A stretch of 64,000 nt of DNA. Origin: Cucumis sativus. Taxonomy: Eukaryota > Streptophyta > Magnoliopsida > Cucurbitales > Cucurbitaceae. The stretch is from the NCBI RefSeq assembly GCF_000004075.3, contig NW_022279515.1, positions 62,001-126,000 on the forward strand. The letters are read 5' to 3'. Under the pieces are notes generated by a model. The model did not search any database, had not been told where the DNA came from, and was given only the letters and a program-made list of their open reading frames with translations. This document shows positions 22,761 through 34,558 of this stretch, piece by piece (position 1 is the first letter of the stretch; every line of letters starts with the position of its first letter). Made by a program: the position numbers and the translations under genes.

Positions 22761-23990
22761 CATGTTGGTAATGTAGAAAGATTACATGTATACTATGCCC
22801 ATGGACTAGATAGCCCAACCTTTGTTCGCGGTGTTATTGGCTCCTAGATAAGTATGTTATGGTTGAAAGAAAATTGTTAAATTGCTTGCTACCAGTTGTT
22901 TCAGTGGGGTATATCCCCATCATGCTACAAGCAAAGAAAAATGAAATTAGACAGTGGCAGTATATCGTGTTCTACTTATATAATTTATGACTTTCTTCTG
23001 CTTTTTGTTCAGGACCTTTGAACACATTGTCCTTGTTCATTACCGTGAAACACAAGAGGTTAGGTTCAACACAATGCATCTGCAGTTACTAAAATATTAT
23101 CTTGAGACAAACTTTTATCATTTGGACTACTACATCTATTTAAGATTTGCTGATTTTTCCTCCATGGTTGCAATATTAGAACTTCATCCAAAATAATGTT
23201 GTCATGTGTGTCTTTAAATTTTTACTGGCAGTCTGGCACCATATAGATCTAGTAGTTGTGCATGCATGTCTTCCTCTCTATCCTCCATTGAAAAACTCGA
23301 TAATTATCTATTTGTGTTTTATTTTGATGATTTAATCCAACATTTATTATGGATAAAGTCAGCCATAAAATACATATGTTTACTACTGCTCTTTGTACAT
23401 TTTAAATACTAGATTTCTTGATGATTGTTGTCTTTAAGTTGCTCTTAATGTTGTTGCATATCGAGAAATGCACTGTAATTTCTGTACCAATTTTATCACT
23501 GCTTTTAACTAAATCTTCAAAAATCAAGGCACCACCTGGATGTAGAGTGCTATATGGTGATTCAAGTGTTGAGAGTTCTCTTTCTTCTGCTATCCATAAA
23601 TTTATGGAATGGAAAGGCAATGATCATGACACTATTTTTTGTCAGATAAACACAGGTTTCATATGCTTCAACTCTGTGGTGCTTCACAGCACACGGATAA
23701 AACTTCCAAACATTCTGCACCCAATATTACCATAATGCATTTGGACACTTCATTAACAACTTCTTACAATTAGCCTTTCTATATTGAAAATAATTCGTTG
23801 TCTTAACTTCATGTTGCTGCTAGTTTCAAAATTTTGCATCCACATCGTTGAACTCAAATTCTGGTTCTGTCTCTAACCCATCAACTCCGTGGCTTTTATC
23901 GAGGAACTTGATTCCAAGGCTACTCATGTTTATTCTCTTGGTGAAAATGAATTGTTAGGTGATACTGGCCGAACCTGTCAAAAATAAATG
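22761..23990 (+). pseudogene. CAMTA (calmodulin-binding transcription activator) pseudogene, CG-1 domain exons
   Basis: Three exon-like blocks in the right order and with splice signals. Exon a (22761-22851, after TTCTCTTCAG, before GTATGT) encodes VGNVERLHVYYAHGLDSPTF and, after a one-base loss, RRCYWLLDK. Exon b (23013-23058, after TTGTTCAG, before GTTAGG) encodes TFEHIVLVHYRETQE and joins exon a in phase. Exon c (about 23836-23985) encodes NSNSGSVSNPSTPWLLS, then shifts frame into EELDSKATHVYSLGENELLG. These match the end of the DNA-binding CG-1 domain and the following linker of CAMTA transcription factors. The earlier CG-1 exons and all ankyrin/IQ exons are absent. Retained introns mean a DNA-level fragment, not a retrocopy. 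Confidence 0.85.
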
Positions 23991-26278
23991 AGTCATAGTT
24001 TGTTTGATCATTCATTTTCTAATCTTTCTTCTTTATATTTAATTAGTTGTTTAATTTCTTAAAAAAGAATTCTGGTTTATTTATAGTATATTTGGTAGTA
24101 TGCATGCCTCAGCTCCTTTAATGCATGTCTCTTACAGTATATTTGGTAGTCTTTTATAATGTTACACCCTTTTTTTTAATTCCTAAAACCTTTTAACTTT
24201 CCAAATTTTCATTCATTCTTTTAGAAAATTATTTTCATTATTTTTTTTGGTTACAAAACCATCCATTAACTACATTAATTAGACAATTCACTCCAATAAT
24301 AAATAAATAACTTTTTTGGATCTAAGGTCTTTTCTCATTCTACAAATTTAATTTACTATATAAAGGTTATTATGCTAATTGAAAAATATATTTCTCTCAA
24401 GTATGCAATGACAGAAAATTAGGTTATAAATATAAAAAAATATATATTTTTAGGTATTATAATTTTTTTAAAAAAATTATATTTTAAATTTTTAATAAAA
24501 CCTTGCATTTGGGGATTCACATGTTGTTACTTGTCGAACCAAAAAAGATAAATTCGTGGTGAAAACTCTTTAAAAGCCCAATTCGTGGAAGGAAAAATTG
24601 AAGTGTGGCGTTGAGTTATTTTGTTGTTGAAGAAGATCAGTAAAAAACCCACAGCATTAAAACTTCTTTTTGTTTCTTTAAGTATATTTTAGATTGCAAC
24701 GTATTTTCTATTTGGGTTTAGTTAGGGTTTCTCTTGTTTATTCCAAGATATGCATGGATAGTTCATGTTCGACTATTTGGAAAGAGGGATTTATGTAGCA
24801 CGGGTATTATATTCTGGTTTTGGAAGTGTCGAGATAAATTAAGGACTTTTTTAATCTTCTTCAAACAAACCTATACGAAGGCGAAGAATAATTTGTGCTT
24901 GTATTTTAGTCGGAATAAGAAGAAACATGAAGAGAATGCCCACGAGGAAAATGACCATGAGAAAAAGTTGTGTATTCCTCCATCCATAACTGAGCTCTCT
25001 AATGTGTATTCCTCCCTCCATAACTGGCTTACTTTGGACTGTTTGGATAGAAAGAAGAATCCTTCGAAGCCCTAGACTTGTCTCTACCGCATTCGAAAAT
25101 GCCAAGTTCTCTCTGAGGATCTCTAACTTCTGCCGTGTTCACCGTCCGTCCGTCCGCGTTCACCACGTCCGAGTTTATCTAATATATTTTTCCAAATCTT
25201 AAAGAAGAACTTTTGATTTCATTGGAGTTTATCATTAGAGGCATTACTATATTGGCTGCCTCTCAGTGGGCGATAGGTTTTCCAATGGTCATTTGAGACT
25301 GGTTGATAATAGCAAAAGTTAGAGCTTGAGAAGAAGGAGCGAAGAAAGTAGTGAAGACAAAAAAGAAAGAAAGCTGAGTGAAAAACGAAAATTGACAAGG
25401 TAGAGATGTGACATGAAAATGATGATGAGAAGTGAAGGAGGCACGACACAATACTGGTACACAATAACAAAGCCTTGATAATTAAAAAAAGGATGGTGCC
25501 AAGAAAATTTAAATACAAAAAAAATGAAGGTTCTTGCAAGTGTATTGAGTGAATGGGAGAAAGAAAGGATAAAAAAGGTAGAAAGAGAGAAAGAGAAGTC
25601 AAGGGTAGAGATACATAGCTTTGTATATAGAAACTTTATGTTTATACTCCATTATACGTTGTGGAGAATATAACATCCTGATATGTTTGATTCAATTTGA
25701 ATGATGCAATTATTTATTTTTCTGCAATAATTTCTACTACTTAAGAACCTAAATTTTGAAAGCCTACTAATTTTTCAGAATTAATTCGAGACCCCACTTT
25801 TGCTCCCCTTCCTACCTACGGTTACTTTTTGCTTAAACTTTAAAAGTTGTTTGAAAATTTTTGCTGAAACTTGTAAAATTTGTTTGAAGTTCGTATATCT
25901 CTCACATATTGCAAGGTTTCTTAATTATTTTATTGAATTTCCTACATAAATGCATTCAAACATGAGTTGACATAAATGCATTTTGCTATCAAGAGAGTAT
26001 ACCATACATGCATGTGTAGGACTTTTATCCCTTATATTTTATAATTTGTCTTACTACTGTTATTGACTGATATACCAATATACATGTGTAAAGTATTGAT
26101 CATATAATTAATATTAAATTTATTACATTCACTCATCAATTTAAGTTTTTTAGTCAATGTATGTTCATGATGTACCATGGTCATATCATAATAGAATAGA
26201 TCCAAGATTATATATGTTCAAACCAACTGGTGATTTAATTATCAAAGATATTATGATTTTGTCCAGTTTTTTTTCAGT
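23991..26278. other. Intergenic region, no supported gene
   Basis: AT-rich with a GC-richer patch at 25120-25180. The short phrase TGTATTCCTCC(A/C)TCCATAACT occurs twice (about 24970 and 25004). The long - strand frame 25219-25602 and the + frame 24734-25075 encode low-complexity, Phe/Leu/Ser-rich peptides without domain features. I could not pair any terminal repeats. Confidence 0.45.
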
Positions 26279-27060
26279 CACTACTAGAAAAATGGATTTT
26301 AATCAAGACATTGTGTCGTTGAAAATAAAAGAAAAAAGAGGTGGGATGAGGTACATTGTGTTGTTGAAAATAAAAATATGGATTATTTCTTAAAACAATC
26401 ATATTGACACAATTTAATTTATTTCAAAACAATTTTTGCGTCATTAATTAACAATTTTTTTGTCATTAAAAAATTTTCAAATGAAAAAACCTCAAATTTC
26501 AAAAAAGTTCGAAGTGGGCTACCGAGTCGTTATGAAGAACCCTTGCCCTCCAATTTTTTGCCACTTGCCGTCGTCGATTCCACACTCCAACCACTGTTGT
26601 CGTTGCTCCCACAACAAGCCTTCGCCGTCAAACCCACCAATCTAGCCACTTTCGTCGAATAAATTTATTTAGAAATATAAGTTTTAATGACACTTGAAAT
26701 CAAGAAAAAGGGATATGAGGGAATAAAATGTGTCGTTAAAAATAAAAATACAAAATTTTTTGTGACACAAATTGGTTTTCTTGACAAAATTTTCGCATTG
26801 TAAATAATGGCATAAATTATGTGTCATTAAAAATTACCCTAATAAAAAATCAATGTTTTCCTTCAATCATATGCTTTTTGATTTAAAACAAATAATTCGA
26901 AGCTTTCATCCCACTTGTGAACAATGACCGAAAAAAACCTTACTTCATCCCACATCGTCACTGTCTTTAGCTCTCTCGCAAATGCTCTCTGGCGACGTTC
27001 CCCCTCTCTCGCAAATACTCTTCACGACTTTTTCTCTCTCTCAAAATTAAGCTCTTCGCC
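26279..27060. mobile_element. 5' end of a CACTA-type element, right end not found
   Basis: It begins CACTACTAGAAAAATGG, a common CACTA terminus. The phrase TGTCGTTGAAAATAAAA and its relatives (TGTCGTTAAAAATAAAAA, TGTCATTAAAAATTA) recur near 26308, 26360, 26735 and 26820, like subterminal repeats. A GC-richer stretch at 26520-26650 carries no recognised frame. The end is approximate because no matching TAGTAGTG is seen. Confidence 0.55.
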
Positions 27061-27279
27061 CACCGTTTGAAGGAACTCACCAAATTTGCAAGTAATTGAA
27101 GAATTTGTGGTCCATGAGATCGATTAAGTCCATTTATGAGTTAGTTTGATTAGATTATGTCACATATACATGTATTACAATTAAGGGACACTTGCGAAAA
27201 TGGCAAAATAAGTTATAATAATTAAGTCCATAGAACACATACTTTATTATTTGAGAAAGTGACAAAAACAAAGACCAAC

Positions 27280-29698
27280 TGTAACGACCCAACTTTTCTA
27301 GGTAAGTCGAGGTCGTTAATTTTTGACAAAAGACTTTGGTTGATACAAAATGAAATGTAAGCCAATTGAAAAACAACTTTAAGTCAGGCCTGATTTTCAA
27401 ATATTCCAAAAACTTAAAAAAAGTACTATTTACAAATAAAAGTTTGTAAGCTAAGTTTCAATACAACGTCTTAAACCTAAAACAAACAATAAGCGGAAGC
27501 AAAATAACACATTTCCTATGGCAATCACACTTCCTTCCTGCCCCTCGCCGGTTTGCCGCCTTTATTACCTTTGCCTGAAAATTAAACATAAGAAGGGTGA
27601 GTATAAAAATACCCAGTAAGAGACCCTCTACTGGTCCCGTCAGGGGAAAAATAAATTGTTAACATTCTATTGGGACACCCTGTACAGTCGCAGTCTTGTG
27701 ATCCCGTAGGATGCACATTTCAGTCTAACGCCCGAGGACGTACATTTCAGTGTAGTGTTCTGCAGAAACACATATCAGTCTAATGCTCCCGAAGGTGCAG
27801 AATAATTGGTGATCCCGTGGGACACCTACAAGGCACACATCCCAATAAAAGCTAACAATTTTTCCCCTCAATCCATTCGTACCATCTTTCAGTTACTTCA
27901 AAATATAAAGTTCTTTCACTCAACGTTCTAACAGTCAACTTATCTCACTTTAGCCCAATGTCTGTCAGTAACATACTAATACGTCAGTCAATCAAACTAT
28001 ATAGTCATAACGCCTCTCAGTTCACCAGCACACAGTCATACTTTAGTATAACGTACACCCAGTCTAAACGACAATCACAAGTTCACATCCGCATCTCATA
28101 CAAACACAATCTACAATTGTCGTCCTGTCTACATCCACACACATATATATATATTCCAAGACAATCACAATATGCATTCAACATCAAGTCTACTTCAATC
28201 CATGTGTATATATATATTTTCAGTCATCCACAGTATACATTCAACACCGAACCTACATCCATACGTATATATATATTGTCTCAACACATTTACTCAATCA
28301 GAGGTGACTAACATTACAATTCAAAAGCATAGGTGAGTCCAGTAGAAAATAAAATCCCTTACCTCACTTTTATGCAAGTTCTTCAATCTACTAAATCCAA
28401 TGAATCAAATCCTAAACATAATCAATCATAAAATCAACATCTTTCTAAATAGTTTCAACCATTCAAATTACCCCATATGTAAATTCCACAACTTACCCAA
28501 GAAGTGGAAAATCAAGTCCACTTCAACCTTTTGGAAAATCAAGGATTCGCTCACTGAATCAAGATGTACCTTCAAGAATTAAGCATTTCGCCAACAATTA
28601 AATCCAATGGCAGCATTCAACAAAAACCAAGAAACCAACAAAAACCATAACTTGTTCTTACCCAAATATGAGCCCAATGGTTCACGGCGAGGCAAAAATG
28701 ACAATCAAGAACGAATCAAGCGGCTGTAAATAGAGCAACACTGAATGCGACTCAACTGGAAAAGAAAATCGGCTTCAAATCGTAACTCCGTCTTACAACG
28801 AGCAGAAGAACGTCGACTTGATAGGGGACACGTAATTTAGGAAGAGATCGACTTGGATCCGTGTATGACTTCACGAGATGTATGCGTCGACGGCTTCACG
28901 GAGGTGAAGACAGACGCGGTCGGAGAGTCACGCGGCAGTGCAGAAAACGGAGGAGAAAGGAACGGGCGGCGGCTGGCTTGGCTTCGACGGAGACAGAGAT
29001 TGCGCAGCAGGGCTTCACGAACGGAGAGGAAAGGAATGGGCACGGCGATGCAGATCTGGACGACTGCTGCAAGGTGACGCGTACGGCACTTCACGAACCG
29101 GCCGACGGTTGCAGCGACGGATCTGGGTTATGGCGAACTGCAAGGGTGAAGCACAAGCGACGGCGAGGACCTGGACGGCTCGGCGATGCAGATCTGGATG
29201 ACGATTTGCTTTCCGAGGGAGGCACGACGGTTGTGAGCGGAGAGGCACGGTGGTTGTGAGCGGATGGGCGCGGCGGTTTCGATCCGAAGGAGAAAAGGAA
29301 GACGACCGGAAAGAAGAAGAAGAAACGACCGGCAGCTTGTGTGGCCGACTGGGTGAACGGAGAAGAGAGGGATGTGCGGCTGCTAGGGTACGGGAAGGAG
29401 AAAGGGATGGAGGACGCACGGGAGGAAGAAGGAAGGAAAAATTTCTTTTTTCTTTTCTTTTATTTAAATAATAAAAATAAAACTAAAATATAAATAAATA
29501 TATATATAATAAATTTCTTTTTCTTTTCTTTTATTTAAACTAAATAATAAAACTAAAATATAAATATATATATATAATTATATTATCACATTTTCAAATC
29601 TTCTTTCCCCCTTCAACATATTTTCTTCAAAACAATAAATCTTGTACAAATCGAAAAAATCTCTTAAAATAAAATACCTTCGAGTTTGGGGCGTTACA
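27280..29698 (-). repeat. 3' LTR of the gypsy element
   Basis: 2,419 bp, TG...CA. It contains short tandem units around CAGTCTAATGCTCCCGAAGGTG (27690-27830), TA-rich stretches (28140-28290), a GC-rich block (28850-29420) and a T/A-rich tail. About 1.1 kb (27840-28920) appears identical to the other LTR; differences cluster at 27420-27830 and 28920-29260. Confidence 0.96.
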
Positions 29699-29710
29699 TT
29701 CTTCCTCCTT
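29699..29710 (-). promoter_or_regulatory. Polypurine tract of the gypsy element
   Basis: The - strand reads AAGGAGGAAGAA directly before the 3' LTR. This purine run would prime second-strand DNA synthesis. Confidence 0.88.
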
Positions 29711-29739
29711 AAGGCGAAAGTTCTAATCCTAAATAACTC

Positions 29740-30650
29740 TTGATAACGAGTCCTCATCTCTTCTTCTCGCTCCCATGTCGCCTCTTCAATTCGATGATTC
29801 CGCCACAAAACCTTTACTAATGGAATGCTTCTATTACGAAGCATCTTTACCTCTCTAGCGAATCTCCACAGGTTGTTCTACATAGCTCAAATGCTCATCA
29901 ATCTCCAAGGTTCATAGTCCACGACATGAGATGTATCGGCCACATACTTCCTCAACATCGAAACATGGAAAACATTATGGACTGCAGAGAGTGATGGTGG
30001 TAATGCCAAGCGATACGCCACAACACCAACCCTCTCTAAGATCTCAAATGGTCCAACAAAACGAGGACTTAACTTCCCTTTCTTCTCAAAACGCATAACA
30101 CCCTTCATAGGTGCTACCTTCAAGAATACCTTTTCTCCCACATCAAACTTAAGGTCTTTTCGCCGTACATCTGCATAACTCTTTTGTCTACTCTGCGCTG
30201 TTTGCATACGTGCTCTAATCTTTTGAATAGCCTCATTAGTAGACCGAACTAATTTAGGTCCCATCAACCTCTGTTCACCAACCTCACTCCAACAAATAGG
30301 GGTTCTACAACATTTACCATACAAAGCCTCAAATGGTGCCATACCGATGGTAGCCTGGAAACTGTTGTTATAAGCAAACTCCATCAAATGTAGATGAGAG
30401 TCCCAACTACCTGGAAACTCTAGAACACAAGCTCGTAGCATATCCTCTAAAACTTGGTTCAAACGTTCAGTTTGACCATCAGTTTGTGGATGAAAGGCTG
30501 TACTGAAATCTAATCTCGTACCCATAGCAGTCTGAAGTCCCTTCCAAAACTTGGAAGTAAACCGTGCATCCCTGTCAGAAACAATCGATACAGGCACTCC
30601 ATGCAGTCTCACAACCTCAGTTAAATACAACTGTGCCCACTTACTAGCAG
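29740..30650 (-). pseudogene. Gypsy integrase core and C-terminal tail
   Basis: The open frame 30630-29887 (247 aa) carries the remaining integrase catalytic residues: D19 in VSDRD and E55 in TERLN, with 35 residues between, the DD35E spacing. GPFEILERVG and VHNVFHVSMLRKY form the C-terminal DNA-binding part. The frame breaks near 29905, then shifts twice to reach the end (KMLRNRSIPLVKVLWRNHR, EEATWEREEEMRTRYQELF, about 29844-29732), a chromo-like tail. It would join cDNA to target DNA. The two frameshifts remove the tail from the core. Confidence 0.93.
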
Positions 30651-32462
30651 TATAAGTGGATTTCCCTGGTACAAAATGTGCGATTTCGTAAGCCTGTCTA
30701 CAACAACCAAAATCACTGTGAAACCCTTCAGGGTCTTAGGCAGCCCTGAAATAAAATCCATCGACACATTCTCCCACTTCCACTCTGGCACACTTAAAGG
30801 TTGTAACAAACCTGCTGGTTTCTGTCTAGGTGCCTTAACCTGCTGACATACTAGACACTTACTAACGAATTCCGCCACTTCCCTTTTCATATTCCGCCAC
30901 CAATAAAATCGTTTTAGATCCTGATACATTTTCGTACTACCAGGATGCATGGAAAATGAAGAATTATGGGCTTCATCTAGTAAGTCAATCTTAGCTGCAC
31001 TGTTCGCTGGCACACACAAACGTCTCTCAAACATCAATCCACCATCAGAGGATATGGAGAACTCATCAGTCTGCTCTGTTCCAACAAGGCGACGTCTCTC
31101 CATCAAATAAGGATCATTACTCTGAGCATCAACAATCTTCTGCCTCAGAGTCAGTTGCACCGTTAATTGAGCTAACTGTGAGGTGACTCTCCCCACAGAT
31201 ACTACAATCTCAGCTCTCTCCAAGTCTCGATGTAATGGTACCTGTCTAGTAATGAGTGCTGCCGAATGTGATACTTTTCTACTAAGAGCATCAGCCACCA
31301 CATTCGCCTTACCAGGATGGTACAATATCTCACAGTCATAATCCTTTACCAACTCGAGCCACCTTCGCTGTCTCATATTCAACTCCTTCTGAGTGAAGAA
31401 GTACTTCAGGCTCTTATGGTCAGTAAAGATTTGTATCTTTTCACCGTACAAATAATGTCTCCATATCTTCAATGCAAAAACCACTGCTGCCAACTCCAAA
31501 TCATGTGTGGGGTAGTTCTGCTCGTGACTCTTCAACTGACGAGAGGCATAAGCAACCACCTTACCTTTCTGCATCAAAACACAACCCAGTCCTTTCTTGG
31601 AAGCATCACTGTAAATCACAAAACTTCCGGATCCATCTGGTACTGTAAGGACCGGTGCAGTAACTAACCTTTGCTTAAGGTTCTGAAAACTATCCTCGCA
31701 AGCTGGACTCCAAACAAACGGAGTTCCCTTCCTTGTCAACTGAGTCAAGGGAGTAGCCAAACGTGAAAAATCCTCCACAAACCTCCGGTAGTACCCTGCT
31801 AAACCCAGAAAACTACGAACCTCACTAACTGTAGAGGGTCGAGACCAACTGGTAACCGCTTCTATCTTTGCAGGGTCTACAGAAACTCCCTCACTGGAAA
31901 CCACATGACCAAGAAAAGCCACCTGCTTCAACCAAAATTCGCACTTAGAGAATTTAGCATAAAGTTTATTGACTCGAAGAGTCTCTAACACTTTATGTAA
32001 GTGTTCCTCATGTTCGGCCTCAGTCTTGGAATAAACCAAAATATCATCAATGAAGACTATCACAAAAGTGTCTAAGAAATCCTTAAACACCCTGTTCATC
32101 AAATCCATAAATACTGCAGGTGCATTAGTCAAACCAAAAGACATTACCATGAATTCATAATGTCCGTACCTCGAACGAAAAGCAGTCTTAGGAATATCAC
32201 GGTCTCTAATCCTCAACTGGTGATAACCTGACCGTAAGTCAATCTTAGAGAACACCGTGGCTCCCTGTAACTGATCGAACAAATCATCGATTCTAGGTAA
32301 AGGATATCTGTTCTTGATTGTTACTTTATTCAACTCTCTATAGTCAATGCAAAGACGCATCGACCCATCCTTCTTCTTCACAAACAATACTGGTGCACCC
32401 CAAGGCGACACACTAGGTCGAATAAAGCCTTTGTCAAGCAACTCCTGTAACTGTACCTTCAG
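30621..32462 (-). pseudogene. Gypsy reverse transcriptase, RNase H and N-terminal integrase
   Basis: The longest frame is 32441-30621 (606 aa); homology extends upstream of that ATG to 32462. [26 protein letters not shown], catalytic FIDD at residues 130-133. RNase H: D279, E316, D341 and D384 (ADALSRK). Integrase zinc site: H492, H499, C529, C532; first catalytic Asp D562 in MDFISG. It makes and then integrates the cDNA. The frame is lost at about residue 588, after VVDRLTKS; the rest of integrase continues in the next frame at 30630 and below. All catalytic residues listed are present, so this is the best-preserved part of the element. Confidence 0.95.
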
Positions 32463-32736
32463 TTATTTCAACTCGACAGGAGCCATCCTATAAGGGGCTC
32501 TAGAAATGGGAGTAGTGTCTGGCTCCAACTCAATGGCAAAATCAATCTCTCTATGTGGCGGTAGTCCTGGAAGATCTTCTGGAAACACATTGGGTATTCT
32601 CTTACCACAGGTTCTGAAGTTAAGGAAGTCTCATCTTCCCTAGTATCCACCACACTTGCCAAAATACTCCAGGTACCCTGGTTGAGCAGTTTACTAGCTT
32701 TCATAGCTGAGATTACTTTAGGCAGTACTACTGTTC
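32463..32736 (-). pseudogene. Protease to RT linker of pol, frameshifted
   Basis: The family match runs through SAMKASKLLNQGTW and PVVREYP in the frame open at 32704-32468. It then shifts to another frame for the segment before RT ([13 protein letters not shown] type, about 32590-32510) and ends at an in-frame TAA (32463-32465) just ahead of [17 protein letters not shown]. The linker normally joins protease and RT in one polyprotein. Confidence 0.75.
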
Positions 32737-33123
32737 CTACCCCTTGAATTTAAAGCTAGATTCGGTAGGGGGACTGAACACAACCTCTTTACGAGAGCAA
32801 TCAATACTAGCATGATTAGTAGCTAGCCAATCCATACCTAAAATTACATCAAAGTCACGCATATCTAATACCAACAAGGTTACGTCCAGCACACGACCAG
32901 CTATCTCAATTTCACATGCTTTAATCTTTTCCTTAGACAACATAATTTCTCCAGACGGTGTAGACACTGACAAAACATAATCTAAGGGTTCCACCTCTAA
33001 GCATGCATGCGTCACAAAAAGCGATGAAATAAATGAATGAGAAGACCCCGAGTCAAACAAGGTCAAGGCAAAATGCCCTAACACTGGTAATGTACCTGTC
33101 ACCACTGTGCAGGCCTTCTCTGC
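32737..33123 (-). pseudogene. Gypsy aspartic protease
   Basis: It continues the gag frame after the TAA. The first ATG is at 33105, but homology starts earlier (AEKACTVVTGTLPVLG), so the ATG is internal to a former fusion. The catalytic motif is DSGSSHSFIS at residues 18-27 from that ATG, followed by the ILGMDWL signature of retropepsins near residues 88-94. This enzyme would cut the polyprotein. The frame closes at 32737 and the next part of pol is in other frames. Confidence 0.92.
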
Positions 33124-34325
33124 TTATGATCTATTAGTGGCAAAGATTGTACCCCGCTGTGGAGGTTTCGCTCCCTGACTGCTCTGTCCAGCCCCAGTAG
33201 ATCTCAAGGGACATCGATCAGCCATGTGTCCCTCTTGCTTGCACTTATAACAGACTCTCGTTCCCATCAAACAACGACCCAGGTGGTGTTTCCCACACGT
33301 ATTGCATAGTGGCTTCTCTCGAGTAGTGTCTCCTGCCCCGCCAGAACTCTGCTGGAAACTGCAAAAAGGATCGCCTAATCTCAAGTTCCTCTGAGGAATT
33401 CCCACAGTTCTCTGCTCTGCTTTCCTCTTTTGACCAGACGACGATCCCTTATCAAAACTCCTTGCCCGAATTTCATCCTTCCCAATGCTCATATCCACTG
33501 CCAGGCGCAGCGCTTCAGCCTGGGTAGTGGGCTTTAGTGCTCGCACAAAGCCTCTAATCTCATCTCTCAATCCTTTGACGAACCTATCAGCTCTAGCCTG
33601 CTCATTACCAACAAGTTCAGGGGCAAAACGCGACAGCATATCAAACTCCTGGTCGTACTCCTCGACTGTCATATGTCCTTGCTTCAATTCCAAGAATTCC
33701 TGGCTTTTGGCGTCTCTAAGGTTAGCCGAGAAAAACTTGGTATAGAAGCAGTCTTTAAACTGATCCCAGGTAATCTGTCTCACATCTCCACCTAGCATAC
33801 GCATCGTAGTTCTCCACCAGATAATACCTCTGTCCCTCAGAAGAAAAGCAGCACACTGAACTCTATGCTCCTCTGGACATCTCATGTAATTAAATATGGT
33901 TTCCACAGAGGACAACCACAACTCAGCTTTAGTAGGATCCTCCAGTGACCCATCAAACGTCTGAGGGTCATATTTCCTAAAGTCCCTCAAATGTTTCGCC
34001 TCAGCAGAAAGTTGGTTCGGTAATGTCTGCGGCTGTTGTGCAGCCAATCCTTGCGCAGGAGGGGCTGCTGGTGCAGGTGGAGCTGCTGGTACAGGGGGAA
34101 CCACAGGTGCAGGTGGAACTGCAGGTGCCTGCTGGTTCTGAGCTATAGCCGTCATAAGCTCCGTGAACCTCTGCTCCATGTGAGCAGACAGTGCAGCAAA
34201 CTCAACATGAGTCACGGGTGCAGTAGGAATTCGCTATTCAGCTTGACCCTCAGTAGGTTGATTACGACCTGCTCCTCTACCCCAGCCTCTACGACCTCTC
34301 TACGTACACCTCTCTTTGGCGGCAT
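33124..34325 (-). pseudogene. Gypsy gag polyprotein (capsid and zinc knuckles), N-terminus broken
   Basis: The longest open frame is 34215-33124 (363 aa), but the family N-terminus (MPPKRG-type, Arg/Gly-rich) starts at ATG 34325. It reaches this frame only through a frameshift, and an in-frame TAG lies just before residue 1. Residues 30-56 are Pro/Ala-rich. The retrotrans_gag domain covers about residues 80-240 (YDPQTFDGS, AELWLSSVETIF, WDQFKDCFYTKFF, YDQEFDMLSRFAPE). Then come CNTCGKHHLGRC and a CCHC knuckle C322-C325-H330-C335. It forms the particle and packages RNA. The frame ends with TAA 33124-33126, after which the protease continues in the same frame, so the TAA probably replaced a sense codon of a gag-pol fusion. 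Confidence 0.93.
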
Positions 34326-34543
34326 AATTCCTATTATCCACCAACAACACTCTTTAAAAAGTCTTAATCATAAGCATAAGAGTCTTTATCGTCATGCAAT
34401 CTAGTTTAATTTAGGCAAACTCATGCAAATAAACCATACATATAAGCATAAAGATACCTGACGAGAGACGAAGGGTCGCGTTAGCCATAGGGACATAAAA
34501 CATAGACTTACATCGTAAGTCAGTCTACAGAACCTAAAACTTA

Positions 34544-34556
34544 GGCTCTGATACCA
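34544..34556 (-). promoter_or_regulatory. Primer binding site for tRNA-iMet
   Basis: The - strand reads TGGTATCAGAGCC, two bases inside the 5' LTR. It is the standard complement of the 3' end of plant initiator-Met tRNA and fixes the element's direction. Confidence 0.95.
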
Positions 34557-34558
34557 AC

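Noticed and set aside
25219..25602. 127-codon - strand frame
   Set aside because: Phe/Ser/Leu-rich low-complexity peptide from a purine-rich + strand; could mimic membrane segments but shows no family motif, intron signals or neighbours.
28837..29471. Overlapping Arg-rich open frames on both strands, repeated at 36115-36767
   Set aside because: They lie in the GC-rich block of the two gypsy LTRs, occur in several frames at once and differ by frameshifts between the LTR copies. They are composition artefacts.
31317..31667. 116-codon + frame opposite the gypsy RT (also 33485-33745 and 34036-34404)
   Set aside because: Antisense shadows of conserved gag-pol coding sequence.
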